Part shown: positions 8,855 to 17,238 of the stretch, piece by piece | Position numbering within the stretch: the stretch's first letter is position 1 | How the letters are laid out: the number at the start of each line of letters is the position of its first letter | Notes under the pieces: model-generated | What the model was told of the DNA's origin: nothing | Databases searched by the model: none | What the model saw: only the letters and a program-made list of their open reading frames with translations | Translations under genes and position numbers: made by a program | NCBI RefSeq assembly: GCF_014204795.1 | Contig: NZ_JACHMB010000001.1 | Location: 7,700,501 to 7,764,500 of the forward strand | Direction: 5' to 3' | DNA: 64,000 nt | Origin: Nonomuraea jabiensis | GTDB taxonomy: Bacteria; Actinomycetota; Actinomycetes; Streptosporangiales; Streptosporangiaceae

Positions 8855-9526
8855 TCAGGCTGATGGCTCCAGCATCGGCACGAGGAACCGCCGGGCCACC
8901 GCGGCCAGCTGCTCGTCGTCATCCAGGTCGATGACGGCACTGGGGATCGTCAGGAAAGAGGTGGAGATCCGCACCATCATCTCGGCCACGAGGTCGACGT
9001 CAAGGCTGCTCGACACGTTACCCGCGCGTTGCTCGCTGCGGAGCTGGCTGGCGACGAAGTGCCGTACGGTGGCGAGGGTCTGCCCCCCGTCGGCCGTCAT
9101 GGAGGGGACCAGCAGGTCCGGTTCCGTGGCGATGAGTCCGCCGATCAGCGGGTTGCCGCGAATGGCCCGCAACGAGCTCACGAAGCCCAGCACCACCCTG
9201 TCGGCGGCGGTGCCGGCTCGTTCTATGTCGATGAGGAACTGGTCGAAATAGCGGCGGAACTCCCGGCGCACCACGTGTTCGATCAGCGTGTCCTTCGTGT
9301 CGAACCGCCGGTAGACCGTGATCCGCGACACCTTCGCCAGCCGGGCGACGTCCTCCATGGTGGAGCGCCTGATGCCCATCCGGCAGAACTGCTCGTACGC
9401 CGCGTCCAGGATGCGCGTCCGTAGCTCGTCGCTGTCGTCGACGCGCTCGACGGCATCGAAATAGGCGCGCTGGAGCAACGAATCCGAGTCCGACAGCGCC
9501 ATGAACCCGGACAGCACAGATTCCAC
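8855..9526 (-). CDS. TetR family regulator divergent from the rubber oxygenase gene
   Basis: The 223-residue product has a typical TetR HTH at about residues 26-72 (ILDAAYEQFCRMGIRRSTMEDVARLAKVS followed by ITVYRRFDTKDTL) and a helical ligand-binding C-terminus. The GTG start was chosen for the strong AGGAGGAG site 5 bases upstream; longer forms lack one. It is divergent from the lcp-like gene. A TetR regulator next to lcp is a known arrangement (LcpR in Gordonia), so control of the oxygenase by an isoprenoid-type ligand is a reasonable inference. Confidence 0.85.
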   Translation of the reverse strand: MESVLSGFMALSDSDSLLQRAYFDAVERVDDSDELRTRILDAAYEQFCRMGIRRSTMEDVARLAKVSRITVYRRFDTKDTLIEHVVRREFRRYFDQFLIDIERAGTAADRVVLGFVSSLRAIRGNPLIGGLIATEPDLLVPSMTADGGQTLATVRHFVASQLRSEQRAGNVSSSLDVDLVAEMMVRISTSFLTIPSAVIDLDDDEQLAAVARRFLVPMLEPSA

Positions 9527-9592
9527 GATCTCCTCCTGTAGGGATTCTGCCTCAAACGCGGTCTTGTGATGCCCGTCACACTGTGCTCTGAT

Positions 9593-9631
9593 GATGATAC
9601 ACAGACCCATGACTTGTTTCTCCGTATCATC
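9593..9631. promoter_or_regulatory. inverted repeat between tetR and lcp-like genes
   Basis: GATGATAC (9593-9600) and GTATCATC (9624-9631) are perfect 8-bp inverted arms separated by 23 bp in the divergent promoter region. This is a candidate binding site for the adjacent TetR protein. The wide spacing would suit two half-sites or two dimers. Confidence 0.45.
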
Positions 9632-9680
9632 CATTTCTCGCATGCCCGGAGCGGGACCCCACCTCGAAGGAGTGCAGAGC

Positions 9681-10904
9681 ATGGCAGAGTTGAGCAGGCG
9701 CGAGATACTGATCTCGGGCACCGCCATGGGAGCGCTCGGCGCGTTAGGAATGATCTCCCCGGCCCACGCGGACTCCCTGTCCGGCGACTGGACCTGGCCG
9801 GCCAGCGGTTCGATCGCGGGTTCCGGCAGCGGCGCCGACCCCCGATGGGTGTGGGACGACGTGGCCGATCCGCTCCTCGCCTCACTGTTCGACCGCGGCG
9901 TCATCCCCGAGGTCAACCGCTTGCTGTACGACTGGAACCGCAACGACCAGCCCCTGCCCGCGGGACTGCCGGAGGATCTGCGGGCCTTCATCGAGCAGGC
10001 GCGTCAGCTGCCGTCGTGGGCCGACCCCGCCCTGCTGGACGCCGGGGCGCGGTTCCACGCGCTCAAGGGCAACTACATCGTCGTCCTCACCATCGTCGGC
10101 GCCGGGATGCTGGCCACCGCCATCCCCAAGGAGGCACGCGCTGTCTATTACTCCGCGGGCGGTGCGGATCTGAAGGACCGGATCGCCAAGACGAACATCC
10201 TGGCGTACGCGGTCAGACCCCAGAACGCCTGGGGTGCCGGCGGCACGGCCGTGGTCGAGGCCGTGAAGACCCGGCTGGTGCACGCGGCGGTGCGGCACCT
10301 GCTGAAGTCGTCTCCCCACTGGTCCGGCCCCATCCCGATCAGCCAGGAGGACATGCTCGTCACGTGGCACACCCTGGCGACCTACTCCATGCGCGGGATG
10401 CGGGAGTGGAAGGTGCGCATCTCCGCCACCGAGGCCGCGGCGTACCTGCACTCGGTGCAGATGCTGGGGCACATGCTCGGCATCAGGGACGAGTTCCTCC
10501 CCGCCACCTGGGATTCCTCCTACGCCCAGTCGGACCTGGTCCTGCCCAGGAACATGGGGCCGACCCCGGAGGGCGTGGAACTCAACGCCATCCTGCGGGA
10601 CATGCTCGCGGAGCTGACCAGCCCCGGCGGTATCGACAAGGCGCTCGTCAACGCGTTCTCCAGGTACCTCACCGGCAACCAGGTGGCCGACTGGAACGGC
10701 ATCCGGCGCGAGCCGCTGTGGGACCCGGTGGTCAAGACCGCTTGGCCGCTGCTGGTGCAGTTCCGGGAGGGGCTGATCGGGCTGCCGCTGGTGCCCGCCG
10801 CCGCCTGGCTCCTCGACGAGACGGTCAAGGAGTGGACCACGTACTACCTCACCAAGGGGGCACAAACCAAGATCGTGATTCCGACGGGCAACCGGCCCAG
10901 CTGA
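9681..10904 (+). CDS. lcp: latex clearing protein-like rubber oxygenase (DUF2236)
   Basis: The 407-residue product has a Tat signal (SRREILISG, Ala-rich core, cleavage near AHA|DS at residue 30), so it is exported folded with cofactor. It has the length of the Streptomyces sp. K30 Lcp as I recall it. Haem-pocket residues reported there (R164, K167, T168, axial H198) have matches at a constant +3 offset: R167, K170, T171 (DLKDRIAKT) and H201 (RLVHAAVR). Lcp enzymes cleave poly(cis-1,4-isoprene) oxidatively into oligo-isoprenoid aldehydes/ketones. AAGGAG lies 8 bases before the ATG; the upstream ATG at 9591 lies in the promoter region and gives no signal peptide. A related MpaB-family function is possible. 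Confidence 0.8.
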   Translation: MAELSRREILISGTAMGALGALGMISPAHADSLSGDWTWPASGSIAGSGSGADPRWVWDDVADPLLASLFDRGVIPEVNRLLYDWNRNDQPLPAGLPEDLRAFIEQARQLPSWADPALLDAGARFHALKGNYIVVLTIVGAGMLATAIPKEARAVYYSAGGADLKDRIAKTNILAYAVRPQNAWGAGGTAVVEAVKTRLVHAAVRHLLKSSPHWSGPIPISQEDMLVTWHTLATYSMRGMREWKVRISATEAAAYLHSVQMLGHMLGIRDEFLPATWDSSYAQSDLVLPRNMGPTPEGVELNAILRDMLAELTSPGGIDKALVNAFSRYLTGNQVADWNGIRREPLWDPVVKTAWPLLVQFREGLIGLPLVPAAAWLLDETVKEWTTYYLTKGAQTKIVIPTGNRPS

Positions 10905-11049
10905 ACGGTTGGTCCGCGCGTACCTCGGCTCCCACACCGCCCGCGACGGCGTACGGCACCGTGAGCGGATCGCGGGTTGCGGCGGCTCGGCGGCGTAGGC
11001 AAGACTCGGCCGCAGTCGTGAGGCGGGCGGAGGGGACGATGAGCACAAG

Positions 11050-12056
11050 GTGGCCCCGGGCCCGGTGGACGTACGGATCACGGGGTTCTGGCGCTGGAAG
11101 AACGTGCTCGTCCCGCCCAACGCCTTCGTGGTGCACACCCGGCGTGGCCGCGAGAAGCCCCTGCACGTCGGCCTGGGGGTGTCGTTCCGCTTCAACCCGT
11201 CCACCGACTCGTTCCTGGTCGTGCCGGGGGCCACCCAGACCATCCTGATCAACGCCTACTGCGTCTGCCGCGAGCTCCAGGGTGTGCTGGTGCAGGGGTA
11301 CGTGCAGTGGATCATCCAGACCTTCCCCGTCGCCTACCGCAAACTGGACTTCAGCGATCCGCAGGGCCCGATGCGGCTGGTCAACCTCCAGCTTCGGGAG
11401 CAGGCGGAGGCGGCCATCAAGGACAAGGTCGCGACCATGGGCGTGCGCGACGTGCTCAGCGACAAGCAGCCCATCATCGAGGAGCTGACCGCCCGCCTGC
11501 GCGCGGTGGCCGAGGGCGAGGACGACAGCGACCAGGGGCTCGGTCTGCGCATCGTCACCGTTCAGATCAAGGAGGCCGTGGTCAGCTCGTCGCGGCTCTG
11601 GGAGAACTTGCAGAAGCCCTACCGGGCCGAGCAGGGACAGCTCGCCCGCCTGGCCGAGCTGCAGTCCGAAGAGGCGATCACCCAGCGCGAGATGGCGGCC
11701 GAACGGCTCAAGGAGACCCAGCGCCTGGAGAACGAGCGGGAGCTCGCCGGGCTGCGGCCGGCGAGCTGGAGCTGGCGCGTTCGCGGGCGCTGGCCGACCA
11801 TGAGCGGGCACTGCTGGACGTGGAGCGGCTGCGGATGCGGGCCGACATCGACAACCAGCAGTCTCCGGCCAGCCTGCAGGCCAAGCTGATCGGCCTGCTG
11901 CCCGAGATCATGGCGAAACTCCCCAAGCCGGAGGAACTGCGCATGGTGTCGATCAACGGCAGCGACCGGACCACCGTGTCGGGCCTGCTGGCCGAGCTCG
12001 CCGCCATGGTGGGAGTGCTGCGTTCCGCGATCGACCGGGACACCCCGGCTTCCTGA
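11050..12056 (+). pseudogene. SPFH/band-7-like protein gene with a frameshift
   Basis: Residues 1-~235 (frame from GTG 11050) form an SPFH-like domain (RIVTVQIKEAVVSSSRLWENLQKP) followed by a charged coiled coil (QSEEAITQREMAAERLKETQ). Near 11745-11760 the coil stops and an unrelated Trp/Cys-rich tail begins. The logical continuation (AAGELELARSRALADHERAL, then a conserved-looking C-terminus to 12056) is in the -1 frame. No slippery heptamer is visible, so a one-base deletion or sequencing error is likelier than programmed shifting. The best ribosome site (GGAGGGGACG) serves an ATG at 11039 in yet another frame, suggesting a second shift at the 5' end. Intact SPFH proteins are membrane-microdomain scaffolds; this copy may be dead. 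Confidence 0.65.
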
Positions 12057-12225
12057 TCGGCGAGGTTCCCCGCTGTTCGATGGCGCGGTGTCCCTTCTGG
12101 GGGAAGGGGCCCGTCCTCGCGGCCCTCGCCATCGAAGAACGCGGCGCCGGCATCGGACGCTTCGTCTTCCGCCATGGTGAGATCGCCTGGTCCTGAAACC
12201 GCCCGGCCCGCTTCCTGCTCCGGGC

Positions 12226-13731
12226 TCACTCGGGCTTGTTGTCGGCGGAGCCGCCGACGGTGAACCGGGTGGTGACGCCCTCGTACATCAGATGGGCCGT
12301 GAGCCCTTCGGAGGCGTGCGGCAGGTTGTGGCAGTGGTCCATCCAGACGCCGGGGTTGTCGGCGACGAACGCGATCTCGTACGTCTGGCCGATCCCGACC
12401 TCGAGGGAGTCCACCCACCAGGGGCTGCCGGTGGCGGCCACCCCGTCGCGCGTGAGGACCACGGCGTGGTGGCCGTGCAGGTGCATGGGATGCGCCTCGC
12501 CGCTGTCGTTGGAGATGCGCATCCGCACCACGTCACCCTCGGTCACGTGGAACATGGGCACGTCAGGATAGAGATGGCCGTTGATCGTCCACCACACGCC
12601 GGGGACCCCGTCGAGGAAGCCGGGGCGGCGGCCCACGGCGTACTCGAAGCGCCGGTCGGGCTTGGCGGGGTCGAATGCGAGCGGCGCCCGGGTGCCGTAC
12701 GTGAGCGGGTCGAGCGTCGCCGCCGGCCGTGGCACCGGGGGTGCGTCGTACGACGTCGAGCCGAGCACGACGCCGGCGGGACCGCCGAGGTGGATCCGCA
12801 CGGGGGAGCCGCCGGCGGGCATGGTGACCTCGAGATCGGCGCGTCCTCCCGCGGCCACCGCGACCGCCTGGTCCCGTACCGGCGCGGGCCCGTTGACCTC
12901 GGTGCCGTCCACGGCCACGAGCCGGTACGGCGCGCCGCTCACCCAGGCCGGCATGACGCCGTACTCGGTGTTGACCACCCGGACCCGTGCCCGCGTGCCG
13001 GGCGCCGCCTTGACACGGACATCGCCCTCGCGCCCGTTGACGGTGCGGATGCCGCCGTACAGGTGCACCAGGGCCACGACGTCTTTGACGCCGGCGGTGC
13101 CGGCCGGTGAGACGACCAGCGCGCCGAGGAGGCCGCCGCGGACCTGTTCGTGCGACATCTGGTGCGAGTGGTACCAGAAGGTGCCCGCGCGGTCGGCGAC
13201 GAACCGGTAGGTGAACTCCTTGCCGATGCCGACCGCGTCCTGGGTGACGCCCGCGACGCCGTCCGCGGCGTTGGGCACGTCGACGCCGTGCCAGTGCAGC
13301 GTGATGCCGCCCGGCACCGACTCGTTGACCAGCCGGACCTGGACCAGCTGGCCCTGGACGGCCTTGATGACCGGGCCGGGCGACTGCCCGTTGAGCGTGT
13401 AGCCGTCGAAGGCGCGGCCGGAGGCCAGCCGGAACCGCTGCTTGCGGGCCACCACGGTCATCGTGACGTCGGCCGGGCGGTCCGTGTCGGCGACCAGTTC
13501 CGTCACGTCGCGCCCGCCGTGGTGGGTCCCGGAGGCGCCGCCCATCGCATGCGCCCCGTGGGAGCCTTGCGGCCCGCCGCCGTAGTCCGCGTACCCCATG
13601 TCCATGACGGAGTACGCGGACGGCAGCAGGCTGTCCTGCCAGAGCCAGACCAGCGGCCCGAGCACGGCCGCCGTCGCGGCGCACGCGACGGCGGTGCGGA
13701 CCCGGCCGCGGCCCGGGCGGTTGCGGCGCAT
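12226..13731 (-). CDS. multicopper oxidase (laccase-like, three-domain)
   Basis: The 501-residue product has one N-terminal membrane/signal segment (residues ~12-33) and a short His/Met/Gly-rich stretch (HGAHAMGG..THHGG). All four copper motifs are visible: HWHG, WYHSHQMSHEQ, HPMHLHGHH and DHCHNLPHASEG. The trinuclear and type-1 ligands are complete, but the axial position 10 residues after the Cys is Leu rather than Met, a feature of high-potential laccases. It probably oxidises phenols or metals outside the membrane with O2. The ATG has GGAG 6 bases upstream and sits 11 bp behind the small membrane gene, so the two form an operon. Confidence 0.9.
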   Translation of the reverse strand: MRRNRPGRGRVRTAVACAATAAVLGPLVWLWQDSLLPSAYSVMDMGYADYGGGPQGSHGAHAMGGASGTHHGGRDVTELVADTDRPADVTMTVVARKQRFRLASGRAFDGYTLNGQSPGPVIKAVQGQLVQVRLVNESVPGGITLHWHGVDVPNAADGVAGVTQDAVGIGKEFTYRFVADRAGTFWYHSHQMSHEQVRGGLLGALVVSPAGTAGVKDVVALVHLYGGIRTVNGREGDVRVKAAPGTRARVRVVNTEYGVMPAWVSGAPYRLVAVDGTEVNGPAPVRDQAVAVAAGGRADLEVTMPAGGSPVRIHLGGPAGVVLGSTSYDAPPVPRPAATLDPLTYGTRAPLAFDPAKPDRRFEYAVGRRPGFLDGVPGVWWTINGHLYPDVPMFHVTEGDVVRMRISNDSGEAHPMHLHGHHAVVLTRDGVAATGSPWWVDSLEVGIGQTYEIAFVADNPGVWMDHCHNLPHASEGLTAHLMYEGVTTRFTVGGSADNKPE

Positions 13732-13742
13732 GGGACGCTCCG

Positions 13743-14207
13743 TCAGCCGCGGGCCGCGTGCTGTGACCCCGGCACGGCGGCCGGGCTCACGGCCGCGCCC
13801 CGGCGTGCCGCGTAGAGCGCCGCGGTGAACAGCAGCAGCGCGTTGAGGCCGTGTACGAGGCCCACCAGCGGGATGCTGTGGCCGAGGAGGCCGAAGGTGA
13901 TCTGCAGGACGACCAGCAGCAGCACCAGCCCGGCCGCCTTCACGGCCCCGGGCAGCTTCGCCCAGAACGAGGAGATCAGCAGGAGCAGCGCGAGGACCGG
14001 GATGACGAAGATCCCGTTCATGCCGTGGACCATGAGCCCGAGCGCCTCGGCGAACGGCGTCTCGCCGCTCTCCATGAGCGTCTTGTCGACGACGCCGCCC
14101 CCTTCGACCCACAGGCTGAGCCCGGCGTCGGCCCAGACCACCATCGACGCCTGCACGGCGACCTCGATCGCCACCAGGTAGGCCAAGACCTTGTAGACGT
14201 GTTTCAT
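13743..14207 (-). CDS. four-helix membrane protein (DUF6220-like)
   Basis: The 154-residue product has four hydrophobic helices (about residues 6-26, 55-80, 88-110, 113-135) with His residues in helices 2 and 4 (LMVHGMNG, GLVHGLNA), like small haem- or quinone-binding cytochrome b561-type bundles. It resembles DUF6220 proteins; the name is from memory. GGGAGGG precedes the ATG. It is first in a two-gene operon with the multicopper oxidase, so a role in electron supply or copper handling is possible but unproven. Confidence 0.75.
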   Translation of the reverse strand: MKHVYKVLAYLVAIEVAVQASMVVWADAGLSLWVEGGGVVDKTLMESGETPFAEALGLMVHGMNGIFVIPVLALLLLISSFWAKLPGAVKAAGLVLLLVVLQITFGLLGHSIPLVGLVHGLNALLLFTAALYAARRGAAVSPAAVPGSQHAARG

Positions 14208-14299
14208 CGCACCCTCCCTGTCCGGTGTTGTCGCGAGTCACGTTAGGGAGGGTGACTTGGGAGGGAATGGTCGGAGACTTGGGGCGGACTGGGAAGGGG

Positions 14300-15139
14300 T
14301 CAGGCCAGTCGATACTGGGTGGGCGTGACGCCGTACGAGCGGGTGAACCAGCGGGTGAGGTGGGCCTGGTCGGTGAACCCGGTCTCGACCGCCACCCGGG
14401 CCGCCGGATGGCCCCGGGCGAGCAGGCGGCGGGCGGCGCGCAGCCGCAGCTGGCGCTGGTACTCGCTGGGCGCCAGCCCGTAGGCCGTGCGGAAGGCCCG
14501 GTAGACGGCGTACCGGCTGGAGCCGGTCCAGGCCGCGAGGTCGTCGGCGCTGATCGGCTCGGCGTGGCGGTCGTGGATCAGCTCGCGCGCCCTGGCGGCC
14601 AGTCGCGTGGCCGCGGGCGCGCCGAGGGCGGCGGGCGGTCTGGGCGGCGTGCGCGCGGCCAGGTGTACGAGGGCGGCCACGGTGGAGGAGAGCAGCTCGT
14701 CGCGTTCGAGCGGGCCGGCGCCGTGCTGCAGCGCGGTGTGCAGCCGGCGCAGCCGCCGCGCGAGCACGGGTGAGGCGAGGACCGGCGCGGCGAACAGGGG
14801 CAGCCCGGCGGGGCGCCCGGTCAGGTCCTGGAGCACGTCCGTGATCAGGTCCTGGCCGATGTGCACGATCCGGTAGGTGAAGCCCAGCTCGTGGGCCGCG
14901 TGCCCGTCGTGCACCTCGTCGGGGTTGAACGCCATCACCATCCCGGCCGCGCTCGTGTGCCCGGCGCCACGGCAGGTGAAGGTCTGCGCGCCGTGCTCGG
15001 TGACGCCGAAGGAGTACGTCTCGTGGCTGTGCCGGTGGTAGCGGTGGCGCAGGAAGCTCGCGTACATGGCCTCCAGCGGCAGCCCGTCCGCGCGCCAGTA
15101 GCTGGCCCACTCCCGGGGTTTGCGGCGCTCGCCGGTCAC
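14300..15139 (-). CDS. AraC family regulator
   Basis: The 279-residue product has an N-terminal cupin-type sensing domain (RHRYHRHSHETYSFGVTEHG, residues ~32-51; NPDEVHDG) and two C-terminal AraC HTH motifs (ISADDLAAWTGSSRYAVYRA and ARVAVETGFTDQAHLTRWFT). This arrangement is common in regulators of exporters and small-molecule resistance. The GTG start is the last one before the conserved region, with a modest GACGG site. It is divergent from the EamA transporter across 132 bp, so it most likely controls that transporter and perhaps itself. Confidence 0.88.
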   Translation of the reverse strand: MTGERRKPREWASYWRADGLPLEAMYASFLRHRYHRHSHETYSFGVTEHGAQTFTCRGAGHTSAAGMVMAFNPDEVHDGHAAHELGFTYRIVHIGQDLITDVLQDLTGRPAGLPLFAAPVLASPVLARRLRRLHTALQHGAGPLERDELLSSTVAALVHLAARTPPRPPAALGAPAATRLAARARELIHDRHAEPISADDLAAWTGSSRYAVYRAFRTAYGLAPSEYQRQLRLRAARRLLARGHPAARVAVETGFTDQAHLTRWFTRSYGVTPTQYRLA

Positions 15140-15271
15140 CGCGTCACCGTCCGGCCGCCGCCGCGCACGAGCGTACAAGACCGGCATGTCGCCCCGGGCG
15201 CAGGCTGGATCGCCGCCGCGCCCGTCTCCTCTGTTCTCCGGCGCGGTACGGCGTGTTGCGGAGGTGAACCC

Positions 15272-16204
15272 ATGGCAAGCACTGTAACGAGCGGCACCCG
15301 GCCGTACCTTCTCCTGGTCACGACGATGCTGCTGTGGGGGAGCGGCTTCGGCGCCTCCAAGGTGATCGTCGACCACCTGCCCCACTCCGTGGTCGCGACC
15401 CTGCGCTTCGGCGGCGGGGCCCTGGCGCTGCTGGTCGCCCTGCGGCTCTCCCGGCAGCCCGGCGCCCGCCGGCGGCGGCCGCCGCTGCGTGACTGGGCGC
15501 GGGCGGCCGGGGCCGGCGTGCTGGGTGTCTTCGTCTACAACGTGCTGTTCTTCTGGGGGCTGTCGCTGGCTCCGGCGATCGACGGGAGCACCATCGTCCC
15601 GGTCATGAGTCCGGTGCTGACCACGTCGTTCCTGCTGGTCATGGGCCAGGAGCGGGCGTCGGTGGCGCGGGTGGCGGGGCTGGCGACCGGCGCGGCCGGC
15701 GCCGTGGTCTTCTTCGTGGGCTCGGGCGGGGAGGCGGGCGCGGGCCAGGGCCGGCTCGCCGGGGACCTGCTCTTCCTGCTGAGCGCCTGCTGCTGGGCGG
15801 CGTTCACGCTGACCGGCCGCCGCGTGCTCGCGGGCATCGACCCGCTCAAGGCGACGACGTACGCGACGGTGAGCGGCGCGGTGCTCCTGGCGATCTACAG
15901 CGCGCCGTCGGCCGCCGAGGTCGCCTGGTCCGACGTGCCCGCCTACGTCTGGCTGAACGTGGCCTTCGTGGCGCTCGGCCCGACCGCGGTGGCGAACCTG
16001 CTCTACTACCGGGGCATCCGCGACGTGGGACCGGCGTCGGCGTCGATCATGATGTTCGTCGTGCCCGTCGTGGGGACCGCGTGCTCCGCCCTGTTCCTGG
16101 GGGAGTCGTTCGGCACAGTGCAGGCGGTGGGCGCGGTGGTGCTGCTCGTCGGCGCCGTCCTCGCCGTCACCCAGGGCAGGCTCCCGGTACGGCGGGGGAA
16201 TTGA
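15272..16204 (+). CDS. EamA/DMT family transporter
   Basis: The 310-residue product has ten predicted membrane helices in two EamA repeats (first from residue ~10, second from ~155, FLLSACCWAAFTLTGRRVLA). DMT/EamA proteins export amino acids, nucleosides or metabolites; the substrate cannot be read from sequence. GGAGGT precedes the ATG at a good distance. It is divergent from an AraC regulator, and its stop lies 6 bp before the isomerase-like gene, so these two are cotranscribed. Confidence 0.88.
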   Translation: MASTVTSGTRPYLLLVTTMLLWGSGFGASKVIVDHLPHSVVATLRFGGGALALLVALRLSRQPGARRRRPPLRDWARAAGAGVLGVFVYNVLFFWGLSLAPAIDGSTIVPVMSPVLTTSFLLVMGQERASVARVAGLATGAAGAVVFFVGSGGEAGAGQGRLAGDLLFLLSACCWAAFTLTGRRVLAGIDPLKATTYATVSGAVLLAIYSAPSAAEVAWSDVPAYVWLNVAFVALGPTAVANLLYYRGIRDVGPASASIMMFVVPVVGTACSALFLGESFGTVQAVGAVVLLVGAVLAVTQGRLPVRRGN

Positions 16205-16210
16205 AGACAC

Positions 16211-17227
16211 ATGACCCTTTACCGGCTGCCCGCCAACACACCGCGCTCGTTCTACCGGGGCGACGGGCGCATCGACACGTTCCGCGGCACCCGTCCCGCC
16301 GATGACCCGTACTATCCGGAGGACTGGATCGCCTCGACCACGAGCCGGTTCGGCGCGGCGCCCACGGGGCTGACCACGCTGCCCGACGGCCGGTCGCTGG
16401 CCGCGGCGATCGCCGGCGATCCCCTGTGGTGGCTGGGGGAGCGGCACGTCGCGGAGCACGGCGCCGACCCGGCGATCCTGGTGAAGCTGCTCGACACGGG
16501 CGAGCGCCTGCCGCTGCACGTGCACCCCGACCGCCGGTTCGCCACCGCCCACCTGGCCTCGCCGTACGGGAAGACCGAGGCGTGGATGATCGTATCGGCC
16601 GAGCCGGGCGCGGTGGTGCACCTCGGCTTCGCCAGAGACGTCGAGCCGGACGAGCTGGCCGGCTGGGTCACGGACCAGCGGATCGACCGGATGCTCGGCG
16701 CCACCAACCGGGTGCCGGTGCGGGCCGGTGACGCCGTCCTGTGCCCCGCGGGCCTGCCGCACGCGATCGGGGCCGGGGTCCTCATGGTCGAGGTGCAGGA
16801 GCCGACCGACTTCTCCGTGCTGCTGGAGTGGGAGGGCTTCGCCGTCGACGGCCGGGTGGCCGGGCACCTGGGGCTCGGCTACGACCTGGCGCTCGCCTGC
16901 GTCGACCGGAGCGGCTGGGGCGCGGAACGGCTCGCCGAGCTGCGCCGCGCCCGCCACCAGGCGGCCGACGCCCGGCCCGGGGTCCGGCGGCTCTTCGCCG
17001 AGCTCGCCGACGAGTTCTTCGCGGCCGAGCGGCTGCGGCCCGATCCCGTCAGCGTGCTGGAGCCGGCGTACTCGGTCGTCGTGATCACGTCCGGTGACGG
17101 CTCCGTCGAGTGGGAGCACGGCGCTCCCGTCCCGGTCGGCGCGGGGGACACGCTGCTCGTCCCGTACGCGGCCGGGTGGTGCACGCTGCGCGGCGACGTC
17201 ACGGCGGTGCGCTGCAAACCGGCCTGA
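16211..17227 (+). CDS. class I mannose-6-phosphate isomerase-like cupin
   Basis: The 338-residue protein has the metal-binding motifs of type I phosphomannose isomerases: LPLHVHPD (residues ~98-105), GKTEAW (~119-124) and PAGLPHAIG (~179-187) followed by EVQEPTDFS. The second cupin-like part is shorter than in E. coli ManA. The expected reaction is fructose-6-phosphate to mannose-6-phosphate, or aldose/ketose isomerisation of a related sugar. It is coupled to the EamA gene (6-bp gap), an unexpected pairing that may mean a specialised sugar. It converges with the dehydrogenase operon. Confidence 0.82.
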   Translation: MTLYRLPANTPRSFYRGDGRIDTFRGTRPADDPYYPEDWIASTTSRFGAAPTGLTTLPDGRSLAAAIAGDPLWWLGERHVAEHGADPAILVKLLDTGERLPLHVHPDRRFATAHLASPYGKTEAWMIVSAEPGAVVHLGFARDVEPDELAGWVTDQRIDRMLGATNRVPVRAGDAVLCPAGLPHAIGAGVLMVEVQEPTDFSVLLEWEGFAVDGRVAGHLGLGYDLALACVDRSGWGAERLAELRRARHQAADARPGVRRLFAELADEFFAAERLRPDPVSVLEPAYSVVVITSGDGSVEWEHGAPVPVGAGDTLLVPYAAGWCTLRGDVTAVRCKPA

Positions 17228-17238
17228 ACCAACGGCAG

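Noticed and set aside
11039..11248. ATG 11039 with a good ribosome site as a separate small gene
   Set aside because: The product is Arg/Ser/Trp-rich without any pattern; the SPFH frame beside it has real homology. Used only as a hint of frameshift.
11740..11765. Programmed -1 frameshift in the SPFH gene
   Set aside because: No X-XXY-YYZ slippery heptamer or obvious downstream pseudoknot near the switch.
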